DNA from: Eudorina sp. 2006-703-Eu-15
Taxonomy: Eukaryota; Chlorophyta; Chlorophyceae; Chlamydomonadales; Volvocaceae
Length of the DNA stretch: 64,000 bases
NCBI GenBank assembly: GCA_003117195.1
Contig: BDSI01000025.1
Location: 204,898 to 268,897 of the forward strand
Reading direction: 5' to 3'
The position numbers and the translations under genes are program-made. The notes beneath the pieces were generated by a model. It had not been told where the DNA came from and did no database searches. It was given only the letters and a program-made list of their open reading frames with translations. Below are positions 12,419 through 24,460 of this stretch, piece after piece. The number at the start of each line of letters is the position of its first letter. The stretch's first letter is position 1.

Positions 12419-13151
12419 CGGTAACAATTTATCGTGGACCGACGCCGTCCGCGAGGTGACAGCGCTGCTCCGTGACGACCTCGACGGCGGCAGTACGGCG
12501 GCGCCGCCGCCGCCACCCTCCCGCGGGCCTTCCCTGGAGGGGTTGTAGCTGGGCCAGCCGCTGGTGGCCGTCGCGGCGCCGTCCTCCGACCCGCGGCTCA
12601 TGCGGCGTGACCCCCGCGACGGCGGCGCCACGGAAGATGGCGGCGCGGCGGCGCCGCCGTTGGACGTCGCGACCGACGCCGTCCGCGAGGTGACAGCGCT
12701 GGCGGCGGAACCGGCAGATCCCACGGGTCTGCCTCCGCCTCCGCCGCTGCCGCCGCCTCCGCCGCTGCCTCCGCCGCCTCCACTGCCGCCGCTGTTGCTG
12801 TAGCGGCTGTTGGGCAGCATGGGCGGCCGGCCGGCCATGGGGCTGGCGGCGCGGGCGGTGCCGTGCCAGGGGCTCGTGGCCTCTGTGGGCCCGGTCTTGG
12901 GCCGGTTGGGCAGCGGCAGCGGCGGCGGCTCCAGCAGCTGCGACAGGATGCCCTCCTGCGGCGACCTGTCCCCCGTGAAGGAGTTGCGGCGGGACAGCCG
13001 CCCCGTGCCCTGGCCGCCCTGGCCGCTGCCCGGCGGGCTGGCCAGCGGCCGCCCGCTGCCGGTCGCGCCCAGCGCTCCGCCGCCGGCGGCGGCGGCGCTG
13101 CCCACGGTGGCGGCGGCAGCGGCGGCGGGGCGGATGGCGCCCTCCCCGACA
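12419..13151 (-). CDS. Possible exon of a Ser/Gly/Pro-rich protein
   Basis: On the minus strand a 733-bp open stretch begins after an acceptor-like GTTATGCAG and ends at a donor-like CCGAG|GTGTGT. It encodes a low-complexity chain with motifs typical of phosphoregulated linkers (SRRNSFTGD; AVTSRTASV twice) and a Gly/Ser tract. No domain is recognisable, and no matching upstream or downstream exons were found. A 31-bp segment occurs twice (12437-12467 and 12671-12701), giving the repeated TSRTAS. It may be a gene fragment or part of an unresolved gene. Confidence 0.35.
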
Positions 13152-14104
13152 CTGCATAACGGACTGGACAGACCCCGGACGCCGCCACCGGGTGCCGTAC
13201 CCGGTGCGCTTCCGCCGCCGCCGCCGCCGCTGCCGGAATGACGTCCATAGGTAGGACGTCAGGCGATCGCCAGACGGCGCCGACAGACTGCCCCTGTAGA
13301 CCGCCCTCACCCCCGGGGGCTCCCCTGTGGAAACTGAGCCGCTCACTTTCGTTTAGAGAACAGACCCGTCCGACCCTCTCGCGCTCCCTTGTGTGGGAGC
13401 GAGTGCATGAGTGCGTGAGTTCGTGCATGAGCGAGTGAGTGGGGCTGTGTGTGATATCAACCAGCTGCGCGCCACGGCAGTCGTTCAAATATATCGCCCG
13501 TTTGGTCCTGGAGCCCCTGAGCCGAGTCCTTACACCAACCGTCACTCTCCATGGAAAGCTGATTCATGGTAGCTGCAGCAGGGTCGCATGGATAGCATAC
13601 CCAGTTGCACCACACCTAACGGCCACCGACCGCAGCACTGCGGCGCTCCAGGCTGCCCCGCCCCGCCTTGCATCGACCGGGAACCAGAACCTCAAGACAA
13701 GACGCCGTGCATGAAGAGTACGACAATGTCGTAACAACCGCCGCCGCACCGCACTGCAGCATTCGTCACTGGGTCACACCCCAAGCACGTACCGACCCAT
13801 TCGTTCAATGGGCACATGCTCGGTTTCTCAATGACGTGTAGCTGCCGCCCCCTCGGGACCTCACGAGCAGGAGGGCCCTACTTAGGGATGTACAAGCCGT
13901 GGTGGTGCCGTGCCTGGATAAATATAAGTAAGCGTGCGGCTCGTCCGTCCACTTGCAGTACACGCACCGTACGGATCCGATGTACATACGCATGGTTATC
14001 ATCGCCAGCCATTTCACTTCGCCCCGGCTCGTGAACACTCCTAGGGTGCCACCGACGACGACGGATGCCACCGTCCTAAGTCAGAAGTCGATGCAGCCGT
14101 GCTA

Positions 14105-14918
14105 TCACGCATGGACGACTGCTCGACGAACGCGTCCAAACCTAGGGCGCAACCACTTCTCAAGCACGACCTGAAGCACGTCCTCTGTCTCACTCCGCAG
14201 ACTCGCCGCAGCCTCCCTTGTCGCCTCCCAGTCCACCTCGCAGCCCTCCTCCAGCAGCCAGGCCAGCAGCTCCATCCGGCAGCCTTTCCTCACAGCGAAG
14301 GCGAGTAAGCGCCGTTGCCCGCGGCCCCAGGGCACACCCAGCCGCCGCAGGCACTGGAGCATCGCCAGGTCCTGGTTGGCGATGGCGTGCGTGTAGCAGG
14401 AGCTGTCCCGCTGTGGGTTGGCGTCACGAAAGCGGCGACATGAGTTGCCATTCAAACACTGCTGGAAATGCGCAGCAAATTGGAATGAGCCATCCCGCCA
14501 ACCCACCCACTCACCCGTGGGTCCTTTGACTGGACGGCCCGCACGCACACACATGGCAGGAAGCCAGCGCTCATCCTTAACCGCTGCCTTTCTCATACTT
14601 CACGGTCGGAAATCGTGTACACAAGTATCAACGCATGCAAGCAACCATTGAGCACTGCCACGCCCAGTGCACTTCAGTGCGCAATCCCACCTGACACCGC
14701 TGGATCACACCTTGGCACACAACCGCACCCGCTGGCCATTAAACACATGCACCCGGCGGGTTCTCTAAAACATGGACGCACCCCAACCTGTGCGCCCCGC
14801 CTCGCCGCCTCGGGAATGGCTGTGGCGCCTGGTCCGGCTCCGGCACCTGGGCTGGCCACCCCCGTGGTGCTTGGCGCACATACACAAATACGTGCTCTGG
14901 GTGGATTTCCGGGAGGCT

Positions 14919-14954
<36 letters not shown>

Positions 14955-17297
14955 CAGGGAGCTTGCGTGGTGATGTGTTGCCTTGTGCAAACCATAGCCC
15001 CATCATGGAGCACCCGACTGCATACCCGGACCCAGCAAGGCCTGACGCGTGCGAGCCGCCTCGCTCTCGCTCAGCTGGGCAGGCAGGCCTGCCGGAGGGT
15101 GCAACCCTAGCTAGTACGATTAGGTTGGGACGCGGGACCAAGCTAGTTTTACCGCACCAAGCAGGGGCGCGCCTCCGAAACGCGCCCTGGGTGCTGCAAG
15201 GACTTGAGGAGGTTGAACAGCGGACTGCGAGGCGCAGACCGCCCGGGATGGGCCTTCGCCCACTCCCTTGAGGGGGCACAGCGGTCACCCATCCTCGGGG
15301 ATCGGGCACGCGCCCTTGGTTGAGAGCGAGGGGACAGAGGCCCCTTACGCCCCTTTCCCCCGTATCCGTGGGAAAGTGCTTCGGCGGTCTCCCGTATGGG
15401 GCGGGTTAGCGCCCCCGGCCAGTGTCGGCCCGGCAGATATGTAACGATTCACACACACACACACACACATGGTGCGTATACTACTTGTGACCGGGGCCGC
15501 AAGCCCTGCTGCTCGGTGAGGACCCAAGGGAGATCATGCTGCTGACCTAACTCTCTAAAGGTAACTGACTACCAAGCTGATTGACTACCCCAATTATAGT
15601 TCATGACGTCATCACATACATCATGTCGCATACGCCTCACTCTATCACCGCCCTGTACTCACCGGCGGCAGTGGACAGCCCTGCTCCACCATCCACTGAA
15701 CCAGCGCGACGTTGCCCAACTGCGCCGCGCAGGGCAGGGCTCGGAAGTCCCACGCGCAGCCGCGCGCCCGCAGCCACTGCATCACCTCCAGGTTGCCACC
15801 CAAAGCCGCCAGCCTGGCGAGGTCCGCGCCCCTTGAGCCCTCGAGCGCTGACCGCAGTGCCGCCGCAGCCGCCGCCCTGACCTCCGGCCCCACCCCCGCC
15901 AGCGCCTCCACCTCGGCCACCGCAGCCGCCGCCCCGGCCACTGGGCCCCCAACCTCCGGGCCAGCAGCCGCCTGTGCCCCGCTACCGGCGGCCATCCACT
16001 CCAACATCTGAAGGCTACCGGTGCGAATGGCTGCTTTCACGACTTTAGGCCAGATGGGAACCCCCCGAGCCGCCAGCCGAGCTGCAACCCCCACCTGGGC
16101 TGGGGTCTTGAATGCGCGGGTACATTCCTGCACGCTGTGCCCGCACTTGAACATGACATCCGTGCTGCCCTGGCAATACACCACAGGAGCCAAGCGATTG
16201 AGCTGTGCATGCGGCCACTGCTCCAGGGCAAAGTCCGCCAATTCAGGTGAGGCCAGATGTAACGCATTCCAGAGGATGACCTTGACGGCCTCATCATGTA
16301 CGCCCTCCGGCAGCAGCTGCAAGTACAGCCGGGCTCGCTCGAGGCGGTCGCCGGGTGGCAGGTTGATCAAAATCAGCAGGACGGACATGGAGGTCGATGA
16401 GCCGCCCAGAGCACACCCACGCGCCAGCAGCCAGTCCACTTTGGCGCGCCAGTCGCGGGTGGGGCTGGTCAGGGCGGCGAGGAGGGGACGGTCGCGGACC
16501 TCCGGCCATGGCCGCCAGATATCCCGCTGCCGTGGCAAGGGAAGGGCATGGTGCACTCGCTGCAAGCCCGTCAGGTCGCATCCGAGGGCCACGGGCTGCA
16601 GCAGCAAAAATTTGCACATAAAAAACGTTCGCGGCAGCAGCCACAGTGCCAGGTCCACGTGGCCCCGTACTGCGGCGCCGTCAAAGGCTGACTCCGAAGG
16701 CTCCCCGATGCCATCATCCAGCAGCGCCTCGCACACGTCCCGACGACCCGCACTCGCCGCACCACGCCATGCAACCTCACCCGCATCCGGCCTGCGGCTC
16801 AGGAGCCAGCGCATCAGGGCGATGTGTCCGTTCCAGGCAGCGGCCTCTGCTGCGATGTAGCCGCCCGGGTAGTCTTGCTCCGCCAGCCACTCGCAGATGG
16901 AGACGTGGCCTCCAGCAGCTGCGCTTGGAAAGGCTGACCCATCCGGGGGACATCCCGCTGCGCCGATGGCCACCTGGAGGTTGCTCAGCACGCCGCTGGC
17001 CGCAGTCAGAGCCAGGAGCTGCCGCCGGGCTTCGAGCGTCAGGCTGTGATAGGCGGTCGGGCTGCCCCAGCGCCAGACGAAGGCGTGCGGCGGCACCGGC
17101 TCGGACAGCAGAACCCGGGTCGCGCCACGAAAGACCTCCGCAGCGGCCCTGTTTAGCAGCCTCAGGTTGCAGGCCACCTCGTTACCGGGCAGGTGCTGAG
17201 CCACACGCTGCTGCAGATCGGGCGCGAGGTCGGACCAGCTGGTTCTCGACAGGTCAGACGCTGCGGCTCTGAGTCTCTTCTTCTTCTTGTTCTTCAT
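14105..17297 (-). CDS. F-box/ankyrin-like repeat protein, copy B
   Basis: Exon 1 is 17297-15663 (545 codons, donor CCG|GTGAGT). Exon 2 is 14410-14105 (acceptor CCCACAG|CGG), phase 0, giving 646 residues. The chain starts MKNKKKK, a basic N-terminus. An F-box-like segment follows (SWSDLAPDLQQRVAQHL...LRLLNRAAAEVF), then the VPPHAFVWRWG block and ankyrin-like repeats (GHVSICEWLAE, GHIALMRWLLS, GHVDLALWLLP). A Gly/Ala-rich linker and a last block ending EQGCPLPP complete exon 1. The last exon carries CLRRLGVPWG and VELLAWLLEEGCEV-type helices, also ankyrin-like. It is intact and is one of two apparently functional members of the array. The 1.25-kb intron contains two CA microsatellites. Ubiquitin-ligase adaptor function is inferred only from the F-box-like start. 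Confidence 0.8.
14920..14952. repeat. (AC)n microsatellite in the intron of copy B
   Basis: A dinucleotide run of about 16 AC units. A second, shorter AC run lies at 15450-15470 in the same intron. Confidence 0.9.
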
Positions 17298-18663
17298 TTG
17301 TCAGCAGGTTGCTGTATCCTTGAGGAAATCTCTAAACAGCGATGATTGGTATACACGCTTGCGTAACCAATTTATTGCTCTTGCGCTGCCAGAGATGCCT
17401 CCTCCTGAAAAGGACTGCTTACGATGGATCCATTACATGTGACGGCGGTGACAGTGGGCAAGTGCAAGTGTGCAACTCTGAATGTTGATCAACCATTTAT
17501 AACTACGGGATCCGCATTTCTGCTCTCGTAGCCGTGTGTGATAGGTTTAAGCAGTTGGTTGCTTTGCATTTCGTCGCCTGGGATACGGCTCAAGCAGATC
17601 GCCTAGACGCCCTGTTGTACGGCAGTATGCAACCGTCCGCTTACCGTCCGTCCAGTCAACCATCGTGACTTCTGCATTCACACGTTCTGAACATGGACAT
17701 GAGGCATCTGCTGGGTCTGTTTAGAATGACTCCCAGGTTTTTGATGTGCTCCGAGCGTCATGGAAAGTGAGGTGTAACCAACCCCCCGTGTGCAGGTACT
17801 TGTGCTCGCTTGCAATCTTGCCTTTGTGCTCTGCAGTCTGGACCTGCCCTACCTTCACGGCCCTGACCAGGCGAGGGCTGACACCCGCAGATCATCATCA
17901 GGGCCGGCGGAGCCCGACTCGTCGGTCAACAGGGCCACCCTTAATCTGGTCCGCACACATCATCCATCGTCATGGCCTCCACCCCAGCCGGCACCTGATG
18001 CCGTACGTATCGGTGGTGGTGTGTCACCCGCACCAAACCGTAACCGCCAGCACACCCCTCACTGGACAGCAACCGCTGCACTAATTGTTACCACCAACTA
18101 CGTACATTGCTGTACATTGGTACATGCCGTACCGTCAATGTCGCATCGCGTCCTCACCCTCATCTCGGGCTCTTAAGCCCGCCACGCTTTCGTGCACACG
18201 CCCACACACCCTCGGGGTGCTAAACCTCGGGGTGGTAACCTCCGGGTCCATGAATCCATCTATCCATCGAAGCACGATCTCACCAACCCGACCCGCATTA
18301 ACTCACCAACGCCTCCTGGTCGGCCCAAGGAACACGTACGGGTAGGGGTCCAAATGCCGCATCAACCCACATGCGCATCCACTGCTGCATCCGACATACA
18401 CGGCGGCTCATAAACGGGGCGTGTCGCTCTCGCCCCGCCATTACCAAGCAAGCACTGCCACCATGCATGGAAATTTGAAACCTGCCCGCGGGTCACGCCT
18501 CGCCGCCCATCTACCTCCCTGAAGCGATCCAGGCAGGGCACACACCTGTGCAGCATCTGTCATCTCAACCCTCTCCATCCCTCAAGCGTCTGTGAAAATC
18601 CTCCTCCATCTCCATTTATGGATGATGCAGCTAGCCGACGGTCTGGCTATGCGATGTGGCCCG
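17298..18663. other. Spacer between copies B and C
   Basis: Immediately upstream of the copy-B start (17298-17350) the sequence matches that upstream of copy C (20875-20930): GCTGTATCCTTGAGGAAATC versus GCTGTATGCTTGAGGAAATC, then AGCGATGATT. The promoter/5'UTR was evidently duplicated with the gene. Around 18000-18095 a second stretch (CCCGCACCAAACCG...AACCGCCAGCACAC) recurs at 21425-21475. No further gene is seen. Confidence 0.55.
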
Positions 18664-20874
18664 CTAGGGTGCCCGCTCCTCAATAAAGGCCCGAACCGCC
18701 TCTGTGACACGAGTCCGAAGGTCCACCAAAGTCCTCCTGGCGTCCTTCCAGTCCACCTCGCAGCCCGCCTCCAGCAGCCAGGCCAGCAGCTCCACCCGGC
18801 AGCCTTCCTTCACCGCAAAGGTGAGTAAGCTCCATTCCCTGAGGCCCCAGGGCAGACCCAGCCGCCGCAGGCACCGCAGCACCGCCATGTCATCATCGGC
18901 GATGGCGCTCTCGTAGCAGGAGCTGCAGCCGTAGCTGTCCGTCTGTGAGTTGGTTCCATCAGTATCGGGAAGGTGGGGCAGGTTGTCAGCTGATACTGAC
19001 CTCACCAAGCTTCTGGTCAACCAGCACTGCAAGGACATTGATCAGGATTTACTTTCCGCGTGCGCTGACGCAGTGGATAGAATCTGTCCGTATTCGACCA
19101 CCCGCGGGTCAGCAACACGGCACATGTGTAATGGTTGGCTGTGAACCAAAGCATCCACTCGGATCAGTGAGGGGACAACTAGCTAGCCGCCACATGTAGG
19201 ACGGAGAGGTGGAATTGACGAGGCTGTTATGCCCTCGTCGACCCTCGGTTCGTGCACTGGGATCCCGGGCCCTACCGGCAGCGGACAGCCCTTCTCTCTT
19301 ATCCACTCTAGGAGCGCGATGTTGCCCGATAATGACGCCTGGGTGAAGGTGCGGTCATCCCACGCACAGCCGTGCGCCTGCAGCCACTGCATCACCTCCA
19401 GGTTGCCGTTGCGGGCCGCGCTGCCAGCCAGGTCCGCGCCCCTGGAGCCCTCCAGCGCCGCCCGCAGCGCCGCCGCTGCTGCCGCCCTGACCTCCGGCCC
19501 CACCCCGGCCAGCGCCTCCACCTCGGCCACCGCAGCCGCCGCCCCGGCCACTGGGCCCCCCGCCTCGGGGCCAGCAGCTGCCTGTGCCCCGCTGCCGGCG
19601 GCCATCCACTCCAGCAACTGAAGGCTACCGGTGCGAATGGCTTCCCTCACTATTGTCGGCCAGATGGGCACCCCTCGAGCCGCCAGCCGAGCTGCGGTCT
19701 CCACCTGGGCGGGGGTCTCCAAGTGGTCCGGTACGCAACGAGCCAAGCCCGCCCGCTTTGCAACGGGCCGCAGCTCCAGGGCAAGGTCCACCAACTCGGG
19801 TTCGGCATTACGTAACGCGTTGTGGAGGATGTTCTTGACAGCTGCACCACGTGCGCCCTCCGGCACCAGCTGCAAGTACAGCCGGGCGCGCTCGAGGCGG
19901 TCGCTGGGGTGCAGTGTGACTGGTAGCTCGAATTGTAGCGATCTGGGCGTCGAGTCATTCAGTGCGCCGCCACACGCCCGCAGCCACTCCACTTTGGCGC
20001 GCCAGTCGCGGGTGGGGCTGGTCAGGGCGGCGAGGAGAAAGTGGATTTGATCGTGGTGCTCATGCTCCTGCACCGGCAGCCAGTCATCCTGCAGTACCGT
20101 TTCAAGGGCGTCGCACACACGCTGCAGTCCCGCAAGGTCGCAACCGCAGGCTGCACGCTGTAGGAGTTTGGACCGGAAGTCGTCCGCTTTCTTCATACGC
20201 ACGTACGGCAGCAGCCACAGCACCAGGTCCACGTGGCCCCCTTCTGCGGCGCCGTACACAGCTGACAGCGGCACATCGGCATGGGGGCCGCCATCCGCCC
20301 GCAGCGCCTCGCACACGTCCCGACGGCCCGCGCGGGCCGCCCCGCGCCAAGCCTCACCGACGGCACCCGGGCAGCGGCGGAGGAGCCAACGCACCAGGGC
20401 GATGTGTCCGTTGGCGGCAGCCGCCTTCACTGGGATGTAGTAGCCCCAGTACTCATGCTCTGCCAACCACTCGCAAACGGAGAGGTGGCCCCCAGCCCCT
20501 GCGCTTACGAAGGCTGATTCGTCCGGCAAGCAGCCCGCGGCGGTGACCGCCACCTGGAGGTTGCTCAGCACGCCGCTGGCCGCAGTCAGGGCCAGGAGCT
20601 GCCACCGGGCTTTGCGTGTCAGGCTGTGATAGGCGGCCGGGCTGCCCCAGCGCCAGACGAAGGCGTGCGGCGGCACCGGCTCGGACAGCCGGACCCGGGC
20701 CGCGCCGCGAAAGACCTCCGCGGCGGCCTTGTTGGCCAGCCTCAGGTTGCAGGCCACGTCGTTGGCTGACAGGTGCTGAGCCACGCTGTGTTGCAGATCG
20801 GCCGTGAGGTCGGACCAGCTGATCGTCGACGGGTCATTCGCAGTAGACGCTCCGGCTCTGAACTTGTGCTTCAT
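18664..20874 (-). CDS. F-box/ankyrin-like repeat protein, copy C
   Basis: Exon 1 is 20874-19276 (533 codons, donor CCG|GTAGGG). Exon 2 is 18942-18664 (acceptor CTCACAG|ACG), phase 0, giving about 625 residues ending EERAP. Architecture matches copy B: an F-box-like start (SWSDLTADLQHSVAQHL), the VPPHAFVWRWGSPAAYHSL block, ankyrin-like repeats (GHLSVCEWLAE, GHIALVRWLLR, GHVDLVLWLLP), an Ala-rich linker, EKGCPLP at the splice site, and the short last exon (CYESAIADDDMAVLRCLRRL). The intron is 333 bp. Exon 1 is closely similar to B and D, so it is a recent tandem duplicate. It appears intact. The role is unknown; an adaptor for protein degradation is a guess from the F-box-like segment. Confidence 0.8.
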
Positions 20875-22415
20875 TTGTCACCAGGTGGCTGTATGCTTGA
20901 GGAAATCTCTTACAAGCGATGATTTTGGACAAAGGCTTGGCTCAAAGTCTTATACTCTTGCGCCACCAATCAAGGCGCTTACGTTGCCAAAGATGCTTCT
21001 TGGAAATGGCTTACATGCCTATCCCCAATTCTGAAAGGTGATTAGAAGGAATTCGTATTTTTGACTGGAAACAAGGGACCGCTAAGTTTTCCATGTTTCC
21101 ATCTCTTGGCGACCCGATTGAATTGTATCCTCGGTGATAAACTGCAAAGAAGCCAACTGCACACACAGCTGCCAGGGCGGTTGCCAGAAGAAGGTTTAGG
21201 TTAATGGGACGATCGTAAGCAAATAATCTGAGTTCCGTCTTGCCGCGAGTGCAGGCATTGCCGCATTGGAACGCGGGGACAGTTCGTACCGTTGTTCAAC
21301 CTTTGCATGTATACGTTCTGTAAGGACAAAGGCACATTCGCTCAGAGTACTTGTAAATACTCTCTTCAACTCTCTGACTCGACTGCCACCGCCGTGGCCC
21401 GCACACCTGCCGGCACCTGATTCATTACCCGCACCAAACCGCAACCGCCAGCACACTCCCTGCCGTACAGCAACCGCTGAGCTATTTGTTACTTGGAGAG
21501 AAATGACGTAGGCCATGTCCGTGTGTTCAGGGAAGAAACCCGCCCGCCAACCGAGGGAAGTAGAAACCCGCCATGTACGTGTACGTGTGGATGTGGCCCA
21601 CGCGCGTCATCACCACACGGTATGCAATCACACAACCGACGTAACTACTCCAGGTCAGTGTCAACGCACACACCTATGGGTGGGCTTCTTGTTAAACATG
21701 CCTTCGGAGCTCCAGGCCGCACATGGAGTCAGTCATGTGCGCTACAGCTGTCACCTCCGGTTCGGAAAAACCCGCCACTACACACTCCAGCATTTCTAAA
21801 CACACTCCAGCCTGTCGACCAACATCGCTGCAGCTTGCAGCCACAGCCACAGCAGCAGCAGCAGCAGTACTTCTCCAGCGAGGTTGCCGCACGAGTGCGT
21901 GTCTCCGTCTGTCGCCTCCCCCCGCCAGTCCCAATCAAGCAATCAAGCGCTGCCACCGTACATGGAGATTTGTGAAACCTGCCTGCCGCGCACCTACCTC
22001 CTTGACTCGATCCCGGCCGACCTCGCTTCCCGTATCTTATCTATTGGCCAGCGCAACACCTGGCCACCGTTCATCTGGCTGGGTCGCAACCGGGTACCGT
22101 ATCTTATCTATTGGCCAGCGCAGTACCGATCGTAGCTACGGAGCTACCGTTCGGCGTCCTGCACTCGGCGTTTCCGCAATTGAACCCCGGTCCGTACATA
22201 CACCTCCGCTTCCTTGACTCGATCCAGGCCGGGCACGCACCTGCGCGCACCCTCCATCGCCTCACCCACCCCACCCCTCCCATCAATTGATCGATCCTGG
22301 CAGGGCGTCCGCTATTGCCTCAACCCTCCCTCCCCCCTCCCCAGGAGTTGGTGGAAACCCTCCTCCGCCCCCCTGGACGGATGCCGGACACGGTTTGACC
22401 GGATGTACCTACCTG
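20875..22415. other. Spacer between copy C and pseudogene D
   Basis: This holds the duplicated upstream segment of copy C (20875-20930), a second copy of the 181-bp repeat (21496-21675), a GCAGCA run near 21850, and a tandem-like pair TACCGTATCTTATCTATTGGCCAGCGCA (about 22027 and 22096). No coding sequence is supported. Confidence 0.5.
21496..21675 (+). repeat. 181-bp dispersed repeat, copy 2
   Basis: This is the partner of 12238-12418, in the same orientation, with a few substitutions and small indels (for example GTACGTGTACGTG for GTACGTGGTGG). Sequence similarity ends at GCACACACCT in both copies. Confidence 0.8.
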
Positions 22416-23221
22416 CTAGGGCGCCCACTGCTCGATCAAGGCCTGAATCGCCTCTCCCGTGGTGCCAAGGCCGACCGCCACAGCCCGCCTGGCCGCCGCC
22501 CAGTCCACCTCGCAGCCCGCCTCCAGCAGCCAGGACAGCAGCTCCACACGGCAGCACTCATCCACGGCGCGGCGGAGGAGCCGCCGCTGCTCCTTGGGGC
22601 CCCAAGGCACCCCCAGCCGCCTCAGGCACCGCGGCACCGCCATGTCATCATCGGCGATGGCGCTCTCGTGGCAGGAGCTGTTCGTCTGTGGGTTTGGTGT
22701 CACGAAAGCACGCAGGACGGCCAGAGTAGTGAAGCCGAGCTGACGTTCATCAGATGTACCGTACATGGTGGTTTCGTTGGATCTTCAGTTATTGGGATGT
22801 CCCTATATGGCAAATAACACTGCTCGGGCAATCTGTACGACAATGTTCTGTTCCCGCCCGTCAAACCACTCCAGGGTTGGACACGCCGCGGATATAGTAG
22901 TAGTAGTACTGTTACAGGGTGGATTGGCTTCCGGGCCCTGTCGAAGGGTTTATGTCGCGGATATATATGATGCTCTAGGACACCTTCAACCATCATCACA
23001 CCGAACTTACGCCATACGAACCGAGGGTCCAAGGCGGTTGATCCTGTCACCTAAGGATCCCACCTCATCCATTCACCCGCACATCCGTAGAGACAGCAGA
23101 GGGTTCAGCAATCGCCACCAATCTAGCGTGCGAATCTCAATCCATCAACTGTGATCTCAACTCCACATCTCAGCAGCTAGCCATAATCTCATGCGCCCGA
23201 ACAATGTCGGGGGTCACCCTA

Positions 23222-23232
23222 GGACTCGAACC
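23222..23232 (-). other. tRNA-type B-box (isolated)
   Basis: The minus strand reads GGTTCGAGTCC, a perfect match to the RNA polymerase III B-box. It lies in a plausible T-arm (CTGGG TTCGAGT CCTAG) followed by GGTGACC. I could not fold a matching D-arm, anticodon arm or 5' acceptor strand. It is therefore more likely a decayed tRNA or the head of a tRNA-derived SINE than a working tRNA gene. Confidence 0.35.
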
Positions 23233-23575
23233 CAGGACCTTAAAACGCCCAATCGCGGTAGTGTCACCTCACCTCACCTGCCGCTGACATGGAGCGAAAC
23301 GCACGGGCCCTTGCATGGCGTAGTGCACCTCGCTGAAGAGCGATGTCGGTAGCACTGAGATGGAGGTGGAAGTGATAGATGGAGAGGACAGGTAGATCAC
23401 CCCATCCTCCCCGGCGATAAGAAGATATCAGCTGCTGGCATAGGCGTCAGGGATCGAAAACCCACGCCCCAAAACCTATATATATACCTATATATATGTA
23501 ATATTGCCAGCGAGCCGGGGGCCAGACGACCTCGACAGCATGTGTTGCATCACAAAGAAACATGCTATCATCATA

Positions 23576-23625
23576 CACGTTGGTCCTTGGTTTGGGTCGG
23601 GCGGGTCTCTTCTCTAGATACACTT
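23576..23625 (+). repeat. Dispersed GGGCGGGTCTC...AAACACAC repeat, intergenic copy
   Basis: The sequence reads CACGTTGGTCCTTGGTTTGG then GTCGGGCGGGTCTCTTCTCT, AGATACACTT. It matches copies at 257-292 (inverted), 6621-6668, 43684-43728 (inverted), 46005-46056, 51890-51945, 53030-53084, 54805-54850 and 63449-63500. Confidence 0.75.
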
Positions 23626-24227
23626 CATCTCAAATCATGCATCACGTATGCCTCGCCGCTCGCCCAACTCACCGGCAGCGGACAGCCTCGCTCCTCTATC
23701 CACTCCAGGAACGCAATGTTGCCCGATAATGACGCCTGGGTGAAGGCGTGGTCATCCCACGCGCAGCCACGCGCCCGCAGCCACGTCACCATCTCCAGGT
23801 TGCTACTGCGGGCCGCAAAGCCAACCAGGTCCGCGCCCCTTGAGCCCTCCAGCGCCGCCCGCAGCGCCGCCGCAGCCGCCGCCCTGACCTCCGGCCCGGC
23901 CCCCGCCAGCCCCTCCAGCAGCTCCCCCACCGGCGCCCCGCCCGCCGCCGCCGCCGCCGCCGCCGCCTCATCTCCTCCTGCGGCGCCCTCGCGGCCAACC
24001 GCCTCTCCCCCGCCGGCAGCCATCCAGCGAAGCAGTTGTGAGGTTACCGGTGGCCACCGCCGCCTTCACAACCGCCGGCCAGATGGGAGCCCCGCCAGCT
24101 GCCAGCCGCGCGGCCACCACCGCCTGGGCTGGGGTATCCAGCACCTCATCCAGGTTCTCGATCGTGCACACTCGGACATCTCGTCCGGCATCCAAGCCGC
24201 CAAGTCCGCCAGCTGGTGCTGCGGCCA

Positions 24228-24460
24228 CAGCTCCAGAACCAAGTCCACCAGCTCGGGTGCGGCCAAAGCTCCAGAACCAAGTCCACCAGCTCGGGTGCGG
24301 GCAGCTCCAGAACCAAGTCCACCAGCTCGGGTGCGGCCACAGCTCCAGAACCAAGTCCACCAGCTCGGGTGCGGTCACAGCTCCAGAACCAAGTCCACCA
24401 GCTCGGGTGCGGGCAGCTCCAGAACCAAGTCCACCAGCTCGGGTGCGGGCAGCTCCAGCG
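24228..24460 (-). repeat. 36-38-bp minisatellite in pseudogene D
   Basis: Six to seven copies of a unit containing CTCCAGAACCAAGTCCACCA on the plus strand. On the minus strand it encodes ELVDLVLEL(W/P)-like text. Spacers of different length (GCAG, CACAG, CAAAG) change the phase between units, so the expansion destroyed the frame. Confidence 0.9.

Larger units (their letters stand above)
10166..14104. other. Spacer between copies A and B
   Basis: About 3.9 kb separate the first exon of copy A from the last exon of copy B. It contains a pentanucleotide array (10681-10857), a 17-bp minisatellite (about 11294-11424), one copy of a 181-bp dispersed repeat (12238-12418) and a possible minus-strand exon (12419-13151). 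The remainder is non-coding as far as I can see. Confidence 0.55.
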
